Source of the DNA: Ptiloglossa arizonensis
Taxonomy: Eukaryota; Arthropoda; Insecta; Hymenoptera; Colletidae
Assembly (NCBI RefSeq): GCF_051014685.1
Contig: NW_027478790.1
Coordinates: forward strand, 477,448-541,447
Reading direction: 5' to 3'
Length of the DNA stretch: 64,000 nucleotides
Part shown: in pieces, positions 10,851-22,924 of the stretch
How the letters are laid out: each line of letters begins with the position of its first letter
Numbering within the stretch: the stretch's first letter is position 1
The notes under the pieces: generated by a model
Databases searched by the model: none
Told to the model about the DNA's origin: nothing
The model's input: the letters and a program-made list of their open reading frames with translations, nothing else
Translations under genes and position numbers: made by a program

Positions 10851-12425
10851 CAAGCGTTTCTTACCTCCAAACTGCCATATCTCGCGAACGGATTGACCAA
10901 TCCGCAAAATTTCGGTTGTATCTGAAAGTAGAGACTCGCCCGATTACAACGGTATGTGTAGTTTTCCCCTAGGCCGTTCTAGTCATTCGTTTCGAGCATC
11001 AGAACTGCGAAAATTTTGAGTTTCTCAAGCGTTTCTTACCTCCAAACTGCCATATCTCGCGAACGGATTGACCAATCCGCAAAATTTCTGTTGCTTCTGA
11101 AAGTAGAAACTCGCCCGATTACAACGGTATGCGCACTTTTTCCCTAGGCCGTTCTAGTTACTCGTTTCTAGCATCAGAACTGCGAAAATTTTGAGTTTCC
11201 CAAGCGTTTCTTACCTCCAAACTGCCATATCTCGCGAACGGATTGACCAATCCGCAAAATTTCTGTTGCATCTGAAAGTAGAGACTCGCCCGATTACAAC
11301 GGTATGTGTAGTTTTCCCCTAGGCCGTTCCAGTTATTCGTTTCGAGCATCAGAACTGCGAAAATTTCGAGTTTCTCAAGCGTTTCTTGCATCCAAACTGC
11401 CATATCTCGCGAACGGATTGACCAATCCGCAAAATTTCTGTTGCATCTGAAAGTAGAGACTCGCCCGATTACAACGGTATGTGTAGTTTTCCCCTAGGCC
11501 GTTCCAGTTATTCGTTTCGAGCATCAGAACTGCGAAAATTTCGAGTTTCTCAAGCGTTTCTTGCATCCAAACTGCCATATCTCTCGAACGGATTGACCGA
11601 TCCGCAAAATTTCGGTTGCATCTGAAAGTAGAGACTCGCCCGATTACAACGGTATGTGTAGTTTTCCCCTAGGCCGTTCTAGTCATTCGTTTCGAGCATC
11701 AGAACTGCGTAAATTTTGAGTTTCTCAAGCGTTTCTTACCTCCAAACTGCCATATCTCGCGAACGGATTGACCAATCCGCAAAATTTCTGTTGCTTCTGA
11801 AAGTAGAAACTCGCCCGATTACAACGGTATGCGCACTTTTTCCCTAGGCCGTTCTAGTTACTCGTTTCTAGCATCAGAACTGCGAAAATTTTGAGTTTCC
11901 CAAGCGTTTCTTACCTCCAAACTGCCATATCTCGCGAACGGATTGACCAATCCGCAAAATTTCTGTTGCATCTGAAAGTAGAGACTCGCCCGATTACAAC
12001 GGTATGTGTAGTTTTCCCCTAGGCCGTTCCAGTTATTCGTTTCGAGCATCAGAACTGCGAAAATTTCGAGTTTCTCAAGCGTTTCTTGCATCCAAACTGC
12101 CATATCTCTCGAACGGATTGACCGATCCGCAAAATTTCTGTTGCATCTGAAAGTAGAAACTCGCCCGATTACAACGGTATGCCCACTTTTCCCCTATGCC
12201 GTTCTAGTTATTCGCTTCGACCATCAGAACGGCGAAAATTTTGAGTTTCCCAAGCGTTTCTTACCTCCAAACTGCCATATCTCGCGAATGGATTGACCAA
12301 TCCGCAAAATTTCTGTTGCATCTGAAAGTAGAAACTCGCCCGATTACAAAGGTATGCGCACTTTTCCCCTAGGCGGTTCTAGTTACTCGTTTCTAGCATC
12401 AGAACTGCGAAAATTTTGAGTTTCT
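10851..12425 (+). repeat. Nine-monomer block, second copy
   Basis: Matches 8050-9625 in monomer order and private variants, including TCGGTTGTATC (about 10911) and the hybrid monomer at 11551-11725. Its right part continues into a second relationship: 11551-14175 follows the same order as 2800-5424, about 50 monomers earlier. The block is therefore a joint between two older duplications. Confidence 0.83.
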
Positions 12426-14175
12426 CAAGCGTTTCTTACCTCCAAACTGCCATATCTCGCGAACGGATTGACCAATCCGCAAAATTTCGGTTGCATCTGA
12501 AAGTAGAGACTCGCCCGATTACAACGGTATGTGTAGTTTTCCCCTAGGCCGTTCCAGTTATTCGTTTCGAGCATCAGAACTGCGAAAATTTCGAGTTTCT
12601 CAAGCGTTTCTTGCATCCAAACTGCCATATCTCGCGAACGGATTGAACGATCCGCAAAATTTCTGTTGCGTCTGAAAGTAGAAACTCGCCCGATTACAAC
12701 GGTTTGCGCACTTTTCCCCTAGGCGGTTCTAGTTATTCGTTTCAAGCATCAGAACTGCGCAAATTTTGAGTTTCTCAAGCGTTTCTTACCTTCAAACTGC
12801 CATATCTCGCGAACGGATTGACCGATCCGCAAAATTTCTGTTGCATCTGAAAGTAGACACTCGCCCGATTACAACGGTATGCGAACTTCTCCCCTAGGCC
12901 GTTCTAGTCATTCGTTTCGTGCATCAGAACTGCGAAAATTTTGAGTTTCTCAAGCGTTTCTTACATCCAAACTGCCATATCTCGCGAACGGATTGACCAA
13001 TCCGCAAAATTTCTGTTGCTTCTGAAAGTAGAAACTCGCCCGATTACAACGGTGTGCGCACTTTTTCCCTAGGCCGTTCTAGTCATTCGTTTCGAGCATC
13101 AGAACTGCGAAAATTTTGAGTTTCTCAAGCGTTTCTTACCTCCAAACTGCCATATCTCGCGAACGGATTGACCAATCCGCAAAATTTCTGTTGCTTCTGA
13201 AAGTAGAAACTCGCCCGATTACAACGGAATGCGCACTTTTTCCCTAGGCCGTTCTAGTTACTCGTTTCTAGCATCAGAACTGCGAAAATTTTGAGTTTCT
13301 CAAGCGTTTCTTACCTCCAAACTGCCATATCTCGCGAACGGATTGACCGATCCGCAAAATTTCTGTAGCATCTGAAAGTAGACACTCGCCCGATTACATC
13401 GGTATGCGTACTTCTCTCCTAGGCCGTTCTAGTCATTCGTTTCGAGCATCAGAACTGCGAAAATTTTGAGTTTCTCAAGCGTTTCTTACCTCCAAACTGC
13501 CATATCTCGCGAACGGATTGACCAATCCGCAAAATTTCTGTTGCATCTGAAAGTAGAAACTCGCCCGATTACAACGGTATGTGTAGTTTTCCCCTAGGCC
13601 GTTCTAGTTACTCGTATCTAGCATCAGAACTGCGAAAATTTTGAGTTTCTCAAGCGTTTCTTACCTCCAAACTGCCATATCTCGCGAACGGATTGACCGA
13701 TCCGCAAAATTTCTGTTGCATCTGAAAGTAGAAACTCGCCCGATTACAACGGTATGCCCACTTTTCCCCTATGCCGTTCTAGTTATTCGCTTCGACCATC
13801 AGAACGGCGAAAATTTTGAGTTTCCCAAGCGTTTCTTACCTCCAAACTGCCATATCTCGCGAACGGATTGACCAATCCGCAAAATTTCTGTTGCATCTGA
13901 AAGTAGAAACTCGCCCGATTACAACGGTATGCGCACTTTTCCCCTAGGCGGTTCTAGTTACTCGTTTCTAGCATCAGAACTGCGAAAATTTTGAGTTTCT
14001 CAAGCGTTTCTTACCTCCAAACTGCCATATCTCGCGAACGGATTGACCAATCCGCAAAATTTCGGTTGCATCTGAAAGTAGAGACTCGCCCGATTACAAC
14101 GGTATGTGTAGTTTTCCCCTAGGCCGTTCTAGTCATTCGTTTCGAGCATCAGAACTGCGAAAATTTTGAGTTTCT
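12426..14175 (+). repeat. Copy of 3675-5424 (14-monomer repeat order), 50-monomer offset
   Basis: Ten monomers repeat the order TTGCGTC/GTTTGCGCAC, CTTACCTTC, two TTGCTTC monomers (GTGTGCGCAC then GAATGCGCAC), CTGTAGC, CGTATCTAG, TCGACCATC, GGCGG and TCGGTTGC seen from 3675 onward. Small private changes include CGTGCATC near 12920 and CTTACATCC near 12961, so this is not an exact assembly copy. Confidence 0.82.
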
Positions 14176-15575
14176 CAAGCGTTTCTTACCTCCAAACTGC
14201 CATATCTCGCGAACGGATTGACCGATCCGCAAAATTTCTGTAGCATCTGAAAGTAGATACTCGCCCGATTACATCGGTATGCGTACTTCTCTCCTAGGCC
14301 GTTCTAGTCATTCGTTTCGAGCATCAGAACTGCGAAAATTTTGAGTTTCTCAAGCGTTTCTTACCTCCAAACTGCCATATCTCGCGAACGGATTGACCAA
14401 TCCGCAAAATTTCTGTTGCATCTGAAAGTAGAAACTCGCCCGATTACAACGGTATGTGTAGTTTTCCCCTAGGCCGTTCTAGTTACTCGTATCTAGCATC
14501 AGAACTGCGAAAATTTTGAGTTTCTCAAGCGTTTCTTACCTCCAAACTGCCATATCTCGCGAACGGATTGACCGATCCGCAAAATTTCTGTTGCATCTGA
14601 AAGTAGAAACTCGCCCGATTACAACGGTATGCCCACTTTTCCCCTATGCCGTTCTAGTTATTCGCTTCGACCATCAGAACGGCGAAAATTTTGAGTTTCC
14701 CAAGCGTTTCTTACCTCCAAACTGCCATATCTCGCGAACGGATTGACCAATCCGCAAAATTTCTGTTGCATCTGAAAGTAGAAACTCGCCCGATTACAAC
14801 GGTATGCGCACTTTTTCCCTAGGCGGTTCTAGTTACTCGTTTCTAGCATCAGAACGGCGAAAATTTTGAGTTTCCCAAGCGTTTCTTACCTCCAAACTGC
14901 CATATCTCGCGAACGGATTGACCAATCCGCAAAATTTCTGTTGCATCTGAAAGTAGAAACTCGCCCGATTACAACGGTATGCGCACTTTTCCCCTAGGCG
15001 GTTCTAGTTACTCGTTTCTAGCATCAGAACTGCGAAAATTTTGAGTTTCTCAAGCGTTTCTTACCTCCAAACTGCCATATCTCGCGAACGGATTGACCAA
15101 TCCGCAAAATTTCGGTTGCATCTGAAAGTAGAGACTCGCCCGATTACAACGGTATGTGTAGTTTTCCCCTAGGCCGTTCTAGTCATTCGTTTCGAGCATC
15201 AGAACTGCGAAAATTTTGAGTTTCTCAAGCGTTTCTTACCTCCAAACTGCCATATCTCGCGAACGGATTGACCAATCCGCAAAATTTCTGTTGCTTCTGA
15301 AAGTAGAAACTCGCCCGATTACAACGGTATGCGCACTTTTTCCCTAGGCCGTTCTAGTTACTCGTTTCTAGCATCAGAACTGCGAAAATTTTGAGTTTCC
15401 CAAGCGTTTCTTACCTCCAAACTGCCATATCTCGCGAACGGATTGACCAATCCGCAAAATTTCTGTTGCATCTGAAAGTAGAGACTCGCCCGATTACAAC
15501 GGTATGTGTAGTTTTCCCCTAGGCCGTTCCAGTTATTCGTTTCGAGCATCAGAACTGCGAAAATTTTGAGTTTCC
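14001..15575 (+). repeat. Nine-monomer block, partner of 9801-11375 (24-monomer offset)
   Basis: The same nine types occur in the same order, including the unusual GGCGG monomer that ends AGAACGGCG (14701) followed by a normal GGCGG monomer. Visible differences are few: GATACTC near 14256 versus GACACTC, and a TTTTTCCC in place of TTTTCCCC near 14815. Confidence 0.82.
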
Positions 15576-17675
15576 CAAGCGTTTCTTACCTCCAAACTGC
15601 CATATCTCGCGAACGGATTGACCGATCCGCAAAATTTCTGTTGCATCTGAAAGTAGAAACTCGCCCGATTACAACGGTATGCCCACTTTTCCCCTAGGCC
15701 GTTCTAGTTATTCGTTTCAAGCATCAGAACTGCGCAAATTTTGAGTTTCCCAAGCGTTTCTTACCTCCAAACTGCCATATCTCGCGAACGGATTGACCAA
15801 TCCGCAAAATTTCTGTTGCATCTGAAAGTAGAGACTCGCCCGATTACAGCGGTATGTGTAGTTTTCCCCTAGGCCGTTCCAGTTATTCGTTTCGAGCATC
15901 AGAACTGCGAAAATTTTGAGTTTCTCAAGCGTTTCTTACCTCCAAACTGCCATATCTCGCGAACGGATTGACCGATCCGCAAAATTTCTGTAGCATCTGA
16001 AAGTAGACACTCGCCCGATTACATCGGTATGCGTACTTCTCTCCTAGGCCGTTCTAGTCATTCGTTTCGAGCATCAGAACTGCGAAAATTTTGAGTTTCT
16101 CAAGCGTTTCTTACCTCCAAACTGCCATATCTCGCGAACGGATTGACCAATCCGCAAAATTTCTGTTGCTTCTGAAAGTAGAAACTCGCCCGATTACAAC
16201 GGTATGCGCACTTTTTCCCTAGGCCGTTCTAGTTACTCGTTTCTAGCATCAGAACTGCGAAAATTTTGAGTTTCCCAAGCGTTTCTTACCTCCAAACTGC
16301 CATATCTCGCGAACGGATTGACCAATCCGCAAAATTTCTGTTGCATCTGAAAGTAGAGACTCGCCCGATTACAACGGTATGTGTAGTTTTCCCCTAGGCC
16401 GTTCCAGTTATTCGTTTCGAGCATCAGAACTGCGAAAATTTCGAGTTTCTCAAGCGTTTCTTGCATCCAAACTGCCATATCTCTCGAACGGATTGACCGA
16501 TCCGCAAAATTTCTGTTGCATCTGAAAGTAGAGACTCGCCCGATTACAACGGTATGTGTAGTTTTCCCCTAGGCCGTTCTAGTCATTCGTTTCGAGCATC
16601 AGAACTGCGAAAATTTTGAGTTTCCCAAGCGTTTCTTACCTCCAAACTGCCATATCTCGCGAACGGATTGACCAATCCGCAAAATTTCTGTTGCATCTGA
16701 AAGTAGAGACTCGCCCGATTACAACGGTATGTGTAGTTTTCCCCTAGGCCGTTCCAGTTATTCGTTTCGAGCATCAGAACTGCGAAAATTTCGAGTTTCT
16801 CAAGCGTTTCTTGCATCCAAACTGCCATATCTCTCGAACGGATTGACCGATCCGCAAAATTTCTGTTGCATCTGAAAGTAGAAACTCGCCCGATTACAAC
16901 GGTATGACCACTTTTCCCCTATGCCGTTCTAGTTATTCGCTTCGACCATCAGAACGGCGAAAATTTTGAGTTTCCCAAGCGTTTCTTACCTCCAAACTGC
17001 CATATCTCGCGAACGGATTGACCAATCCGCAAAATTTCTGTTGCATCTGAAAGTAGAAACTCGCCCGATTACAAAGGTATGCGCACTTTTCCCCTAGGCG
17101 GTTCTAGTTACTCGTTTCTAGCATCAGAACTGCGAAGATTTTGAGTTTCTCAAGCGTTTCTTACCTCCAAACTGCCATATCTCGCGAACGGATTGACCAA
17201 TCCGCAAAATTTCGGTTGCATCTGAAAGTAGAGACTCGCCCGATTACAACGGTATGTGTAGTTTTCCCCTAGGCCGTTCCAGTTATTCGTTTCGAGCATC
17301 AGAACTGCGAAAATTTCGAGTTTCTCAAGCGTTTCTTGCATCCAAACTGCCATATCTCGCGAACGGATTGAACGATCCGCAAAATTTCTGTTGCGTCTGA
17401 AAGTAGAAACTCGCCCGATTACAACGGTTTGCGCACTTTTCCCCTAGGCGGTTCTAGTTATTCGTTTCAAGCATCAGAACTGCGCAAATTTTGAGTTTCT
17501 CAAGCGTTTCTTACCTTCAAACTGCCATATCTCGCGAACGGATTGACCGATCCGCAAAATTTCTGTTGCATCTGAAAGTAGACACTCGCCCGATTACAAC
17601 GGTATGCGAACTTCTCCCCTAGGCCGTTCTAGTCATTCGTTTCGAGCATCAGAACTGCGAAAATTTTGAGTTTCT
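15576..17675 (+). repeat. Twelve monomers with a 350-bp dimer duplication
   Basis: The first two monomers match 1750-2099. At 16276-16450 and 16626-16800 the same GAGACTC/TTCCAG monomer appears twice, 350 bp apart. Between them lies a CTTGCATCC/CTCTCG monomer carrying a GTCATTCG tail. From 16801 the order follows 3325-4199 (TCGACCATC, GGCGG with AAAGG, TCGGTTGC, TTGCGTC, CTTACCTTC). No gene. Confidence 0.78.
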
Positions 17676-18375
17676 CAAGCGTTTCTTACCTCCAAACTGC
17701 CATATCTCGCGAACGGATTGACCAATCCGCAAAATTTCTGTTGCTTCTGAAAGTAGAAACTCGCCCGATTACAACGGTATGCGCACTTTTTCCCTAGGCC
17801 GTTCTAGTTATTCGCTTCGACCATCAGAACGGCGAAAATTTTGAGTTTCCCAAGCGTTTCTTACCTCCAAACTGCCATATCTCGCGAACGGATTGACCAA
17901 TCTGCAAAATTTCTGTTGCATCTGAAAGTAGAAACTCGCCCGATTACAAAGGTATGCGCACTTTTCCCCTAGGCGGTTCTAGTTACTCGTTTCTATCATC
18001 AGAACTGCGAAAATTTTGAGTTTCTCAAGCGTTTCTTACCTCCAAACTGCCATATCTCGCGAACGGATTGACCAATCCGCAAAATTTCTGTCGCATTTGA
18101 AAGTAGAAGCTCGCCCGATTACAACGGTATGCGCACTTTTCCCCTGGGCCGTTCTAGTTATTCGTTTCGAGCATCAGAACTGCGAAAATTTTGAGTTTCT
18201 AAAGCGTTTCTTATCTCCAAACTGCCATGTCTCGTGAACGGATTGATCAATGCGCAAAATTTCTGTTGCAACTGAAAGTAGAAACGCGCCCGATTACAAC
18301 GGTATGCGTACTTCTCCCCTAGGCCGTTCTAGTTATTCATTTCGAGCATCAGAACTGCGAAAATTTTGAGTTTCT
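17676..18375 (+). repeat. Four-monomer (700 bp) tandem duplication, copy 1
   Basis: The order is a TTGCTTC monomer fused to a TCGACCATC tail, a GGCGG monomer with CTGCAAAA and TCTATCATC, a TGTCGCATTTG/TAGAAGCTC monomer, and a CTCGTGAACGG/GATCAATGCGC/AAACGCGCC monomer. These rare variants recur exactly 700 bp later, with no difference noticed by eye. This is the youngest-looking duplication in the left half. Confidence 0.87.
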
Positions 18376-19075
18376 CAAGCGTTTCTTACCTCCAAACTGC
18401 CATATCTCGCGAACGGATTGACCAATCCGCAAAATTTCTGTTGCTTCTGAAAGTAGAAACTCGCCCGATTACAACGGTATGCGCACTTTTTCCCTAGGCC
18501 GTTCTAGTTATTCGCTTCGACCATCAGAACGGCGAAAATTTTGAGTTTCCCAAGCGTTTCTTACCTCCAAACTGCCATATCTCGCGAACGGATTGACCAA
18601 TCTGCAAAATTTCTGTTGCATCTGAAAGTAGAAACTCGCCCGATTACAAAGGTATGCGCACTTTTCCCCTAGGCGGTTCTAGTTACTCGTTTCTATCATC
18701 AGAACTGCGAAAATTTTGAGTTTCTCAAGCGTTTCTTACCTCCAAACTGCCATATCTCGCGAACGGATTGACCAATCCGCAAAATTTCTGTCGCATTTGA
18801 AAGTAGAAGCTCGCCCGATTACAACGGTATGCGCACTTTTCCCCTGGGCCGTTCTAGTTATTCGTTTCGAGCATCAGAACTGCGAAAATTTTGAGTTTCT
18901 AAAGCGTTTCTTATCTCCAAACTGCCATGTCTCGTGAACGGATTGATCAATGCGCAAAATTTCTGTTGCAACTGAAAGTAGAAACGCGCCCGATTACAAC
19001 GGTATGCGTACTTCTCCCCTAGGCCGTTCTAGTTATTCATTTCGAGCATCAGAACTGCGAAAATTTTGAGTTTCT
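18376..19075 (+). repeat. Four-monomer (700 bp) tandem duplication, copy 2
   Basis: Repeats 17676-18375 base for base as far as I can see. It diverges near 19078 (TTTCTCAATCG) and at the GCGCAGTTGTCC variant of the following monomer. Its last monomer type (CTCGTGAACGG, GATCAATGCGC) seeds the related monomers at 20475, 22575, 23275 and 25374. Confidence 0.87.
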
Positions 19076-20124
19076 CAATCGTTTCTTACCTCCAAACTGC
19101 CATATCTCGCGAACGGATTGACCAATCCGCAAAATTTCTGTTGCTTCTGAAAGTAGAAACTCGCCCGATTACAACGGTATGCGCAGTTGTCCCCTAGGCC
19201 GTTCTAGTTACTCGTTTCTAGCATCAGAACTGCGAAAATTTTGAGTTTCCCAAGCGTTTCTTACCTCCAAACTGCCATATCTCGCGAACGGATTGACCAA
19301 TCCGCAAAATTTCTGTTGCATCTGAAAGTAGAGACTCGCCCGATTACAATGGTATGTGTAGTTTTCCCCTAGGCCGTTCCAGTTATTCGTTTCGAGCATC
19401 AGAACTGCGAAAATTTCGAGTTTCTCAAGCGTTTCTTACATCCAAACCGCCATATCTCGCGAACGGATTGACCGATCCGCAAAATTTTTGTTGCATCTGA
19501 AAGTAGAAACTCGCCCTATTACAACGGTATGCGTACTTTTCCCCTAGGCCGTTCTAGTTACTCGTTTCTAGCATCAGAACTGCGAAAATTTTGAGTTTCC
19601 CAAGCGTTTCTTACCTCCAAACTGCCATATCTCGCGAACGGATTGACCAATTCGCAAAATTTCTGATGCATCTGAAAGTAGAGACCCGCCCGATTACAAC
19701 GGTATGCCCACTTCTCCCCTAGGCCGTTCTAGTTACTCGTTTCGAGCATCAGAACTGCGAAAATTTTGAGTTTCAAAGCGTTTCTTATCTCCAAACTGCC
19801 ATATCTCGCGAACGGATTGACCGATCCGCAAAATTTCTGTTGCATCTGAAAGTAGACACTCGCCCGATTACAACGGTATGCGAACTTCTCCCCTAGGCCG
19901 TTCTAGTCATTCGTTTCGAGCATCAGAACTGCGAAAATTTTGAGTTTCTCAAGCGTTTCTTACCTTCAAACTGCCATATCTCGCGAACGGATTGACCAAT
20001 CCGCAAAATTTCTGTTGCTTCTGAAAGTATAAACTCGCCCGATTACAACGGTATGCCCACTTTTCCCCTAGGCCGTTCTAGTTATTCGTTTCAAGCATCA
20101 GAACTGCGCAAATTTTGAGTTTCC
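19076..20124 (+). repeat. Five-monomer segment duplicated 30 monomers away, plus one further monomer
   Basis: The order (TTGTCC monomer, GAGACTC/TTCCAG, CTTACATCC/AACCGCC/TTTTTGTTGC, CAATTCGC/CTGATGC, then a CTTATCTCC monomer) recurs at 24325-25198. Both copies share the 1-bp deletion that turns TTTCTAAAGCG into TTTCAAAGCG (near 19774 and 25023), which proves common descent. The sixth monomer (from 19950; CTTACCTTC, TATAAACTC) is not shared. Confidence 0.83.
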
Positions 20125-22224
20125 CAAGCGTTTCTTACCTCCAAACTGCCATATCTCGCGAACGGATTGACCGATCCGCAAAATTTCTGTAGCATCTGAA
20201 AGTAGACACTCGCCCGATTACATCGGTATGCGTACTTCTCTCCTAGGCCGTTCTAGTCATTCGTTTCGAGCATCAGAACTGCGAAAATTTTGAGTTTCTC
20301 AAGCGTTTCTTACCTCCAAACTGCCATATCTCGCGAACGGATTGACCAATCCGCAAAATTTCGGTTGCATCTGAAAGTAGAGACTCGCCCGATTACAACG
20401 GTATGTGTAGTTTTCCCCTAGGCCGTTCTAGTCATTCGTTTCGAGCATCAGAACTGCGAAAATTTTGAGTTTCTCAAGCGTTTCTTACCTCCAAACTGCC
20501 ATCTCTCGTGAACGGATTGATCAATGCGCAAAATTTCTGTTGCAACTGAAAGTAGAAACTCGCCCGATTACAACGGTATGCGTACTTCTCCCCTAGGCCG
20601 TTCTAGTTATTCATTTCGAGCATCAGAACTGCGAAAATTTTGAGTTTCTCAAGCGTTTCTTACCTCCAAACTGCCATATCTCGCGAACGGATTGACCAAT
20701 CCGCAAAATTTCTGTTGCTTCTGAAAGTAGAAACTCGCCCGATTACAACGGTATGCGCACTTGTCCCCTAGGCCGTTCTAGTTACTCGTTTCTAGCATCA
20801 GAACTGCGAAAATTTTGAGTTTCCCAAGCGTTTCTTACCTCCAAACTGCCATATCTCGCGAACGGATTGACTAATCCGCAAAATTTCTGTTGCATCTGAA
20901 AGTAGAGACTCGCCCGATTACAACGGTATGTGTAGTTTTCCCCTAGGCCGTTCCAGTTATTCGTTTCGAGCATCAGAACTGCGAAAATTTCGAGTTTCTC
21001 AAGCGTTTCTTACATCCAAACCGCCATATCTCGCGAACGGATTGACCGATCCGCAAAATTTTTGTTGCATCTGAAAGTAGAAACTCGCCCTATTACAACG
21101 GTATGTGTAGTTTTCCCCTAGGCCGTTCTAGTCATTCGTTTCGAGCATCAGAACTGCGAAAATTTTGAGTTTCTCAAGCGTTTCTTACCTCCAAACTGCC
21201 ATATCTCGCGAACGGATTGACCAATCCGCAAAATTTCTGTTGCTTCTGAAAGTAGAAACTCGCCCGATTACAACGGTATGCGCACTTTTTCCCTAGGCCG
21301 TTCTAGTTACTCGTTTCTAGCATCAGAACTGCGAAAATTTTGAGTTTCCCAAGCGTTTCTTACCTCCAAACTGCCATATCTCGCGAACGGATTGACCAAT
21401 CCGCAAAATTTCTGTTGCAACTGAAAGTAGAAACTCGCCCGATTACAACGGTATGCGTACTTCTCCCCTAGGCCGTTCTAGTTATTCATTTCGAGCATCA
21501 GAACTGCGAAAATTTTGAGTTTCCCAAGCGTTTCTTACCTCCAAACTGCCATATCTCGCGAACGGATTGACCAATTCGCAAAATTTCTGATGCATCTGAA
21601 AGTAGAGACTCGCCCGATTACAACGGTATGCCCACTTTTCCCCTAGGCCGTTCTAGTTACTCGTTTCGAGCATCAGAACTGCGAAAATTTTGAGTTTCTC
21701 AAGCGTTTCTTACCTTCAAACTGCCATATCTCGCGAACGGATTGACCAATCCGCAAAATTTCTGTTGCTTCTGAAAGTATAAACTCCCCCGATTACAACG
21801 GTTTGCGCACTTTTCCCCTAGGCGGTTCTAGTTATTCGTTTCAAGCATCAGAACTGCGCAAATTTTGAGTTTCTCAAGCGTTTCTTACCTTCAAACTGCC
21901 ATATCTCGCGAACGGATTGACCGATCCGCAAAATTTCTGTTGCATCTGAAAGTAGACACTCGCCCGATTACAACGGTATGCGAACTTCTCCCCTAGGCCG
22001 TTCTAGTCATTCGTTTCGAGCATCAGAACTGCGAAAATTTTGAGTTTCTCAAGCGTTTCTTACCTCCAAACTGCCATATCTCGCGAACGGATTGACCAAT
22101 CCGCAAAATTTCTGTTGCTTCTGAAAGTAGAAACTCGCCCGATTACAACGGTATGCGCACTTTTTCCCTAGGCCGTTCTAGTTATTCGCTTCGACCATCA
22201 GAACGGCGAAAATTTTGAGTTTCC
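20125..22224 (+). repeat. Twelve monomers; first eight duplicated at 22925-24324
   Basis: 20125-21524 matches 22925-24324 at a 2800-bp (16-monomer) offset. Shared rare variants include GACTAATCC, AACCGCC with TTTTTGTTGC, and TTGCAACTG followed by TTATTCATTTCG. Differences are few, for example GATCAGC near 23850. The remaining four monomers (21525-22224) include CAATTCGC/CTGATGC, TATAAACTCCCCC, CTTACCTTC and a TTGCTTC/TCGACCATC hybrid. Confidence 0.82.
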
Positions 22225-22924
22225 CAAGCGTTTCTTACTTCCAAACTGCCATATCTCGCGAACGGATTGACCGATCCGCAAAATTTCTGTAGCATCTGAA
22301 AGTAGACACTCGCCCGATTACATCGGTATGCGTACTTCTCTCCTAGGCCGTTCTAGTCATTCGTTTCGAGCATCAGAACTGCGAAAATTTTGAGTTTCTC
22401 AAGCGTTTCTTACCTCCAAACTGCCATATCTCGCGAACGGATTGACCAATCCGCAAAATTTCGGTTGCATCTGAAAGTAGAGACTCGCCCGATTACAACG
22501 GTATGTGTAGTTTTCCCCTAGGCCGTTCTAGTCATTCGTTTCGAGCATCAGAACTGCGAAAATTTTGAGTTTCTCAAGCGTTTCTTACCTCCAAACTGCC
22601 ATCTCTCGTGAACGGATTGATCAATGCGCAAAATTTCTGTTGCAACTGAAAGTAGAAACTCGCCCGATTACAACGGTATGCGTACTTCTCCCCTAGGCCG
22701 TTCTAGTTATTCATTTCGAGCATCAGAACTGCGAAAATTTTGAGTTTCTCAAGCGTTTCTTACCTCCAAACTGCCATATCTCGCGAACGGATTGACCAAT
22801 CCGCAAAATTTCTGTTGCTTCTGAAAGTAGAAACTCGCCCGATTACAACGGTATGCGCACTTGTCCCCTAGGCCGTTCTAGTTATTCGTTTCAAGCATCA
22901 GAACTGCGCAAATTTTGAGTTTCC
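22225..22924 (+). repeat. Four-monomer (700 bp) tandem repeat, copy 1
   Basis: The order CTGTAGC, TCGGTTGC, CTCTCGTGAACGG, TTGTCC is followed by the same four types at 22925-23624. The two copies match except that the fourth monomer ends TTATTCGTTTCAAG/GCGC here and TTACTCGTTTCTAG/GCGA in the next copy. That puts an exchange point inside the fourth monomer. Confidence 0.83.

Noticed and set aside
17676..19075. Assembly artefact as the explanation for all near-identical blocks
   Set aside because: Most paired blocks differ at scattered single bases, carry private indels and join at different offsets, which collapsed or stuttered assembly would not create. The perfect-looking 700, 1225, 2099 and 2275-bp pairs still deserve a read-level check.
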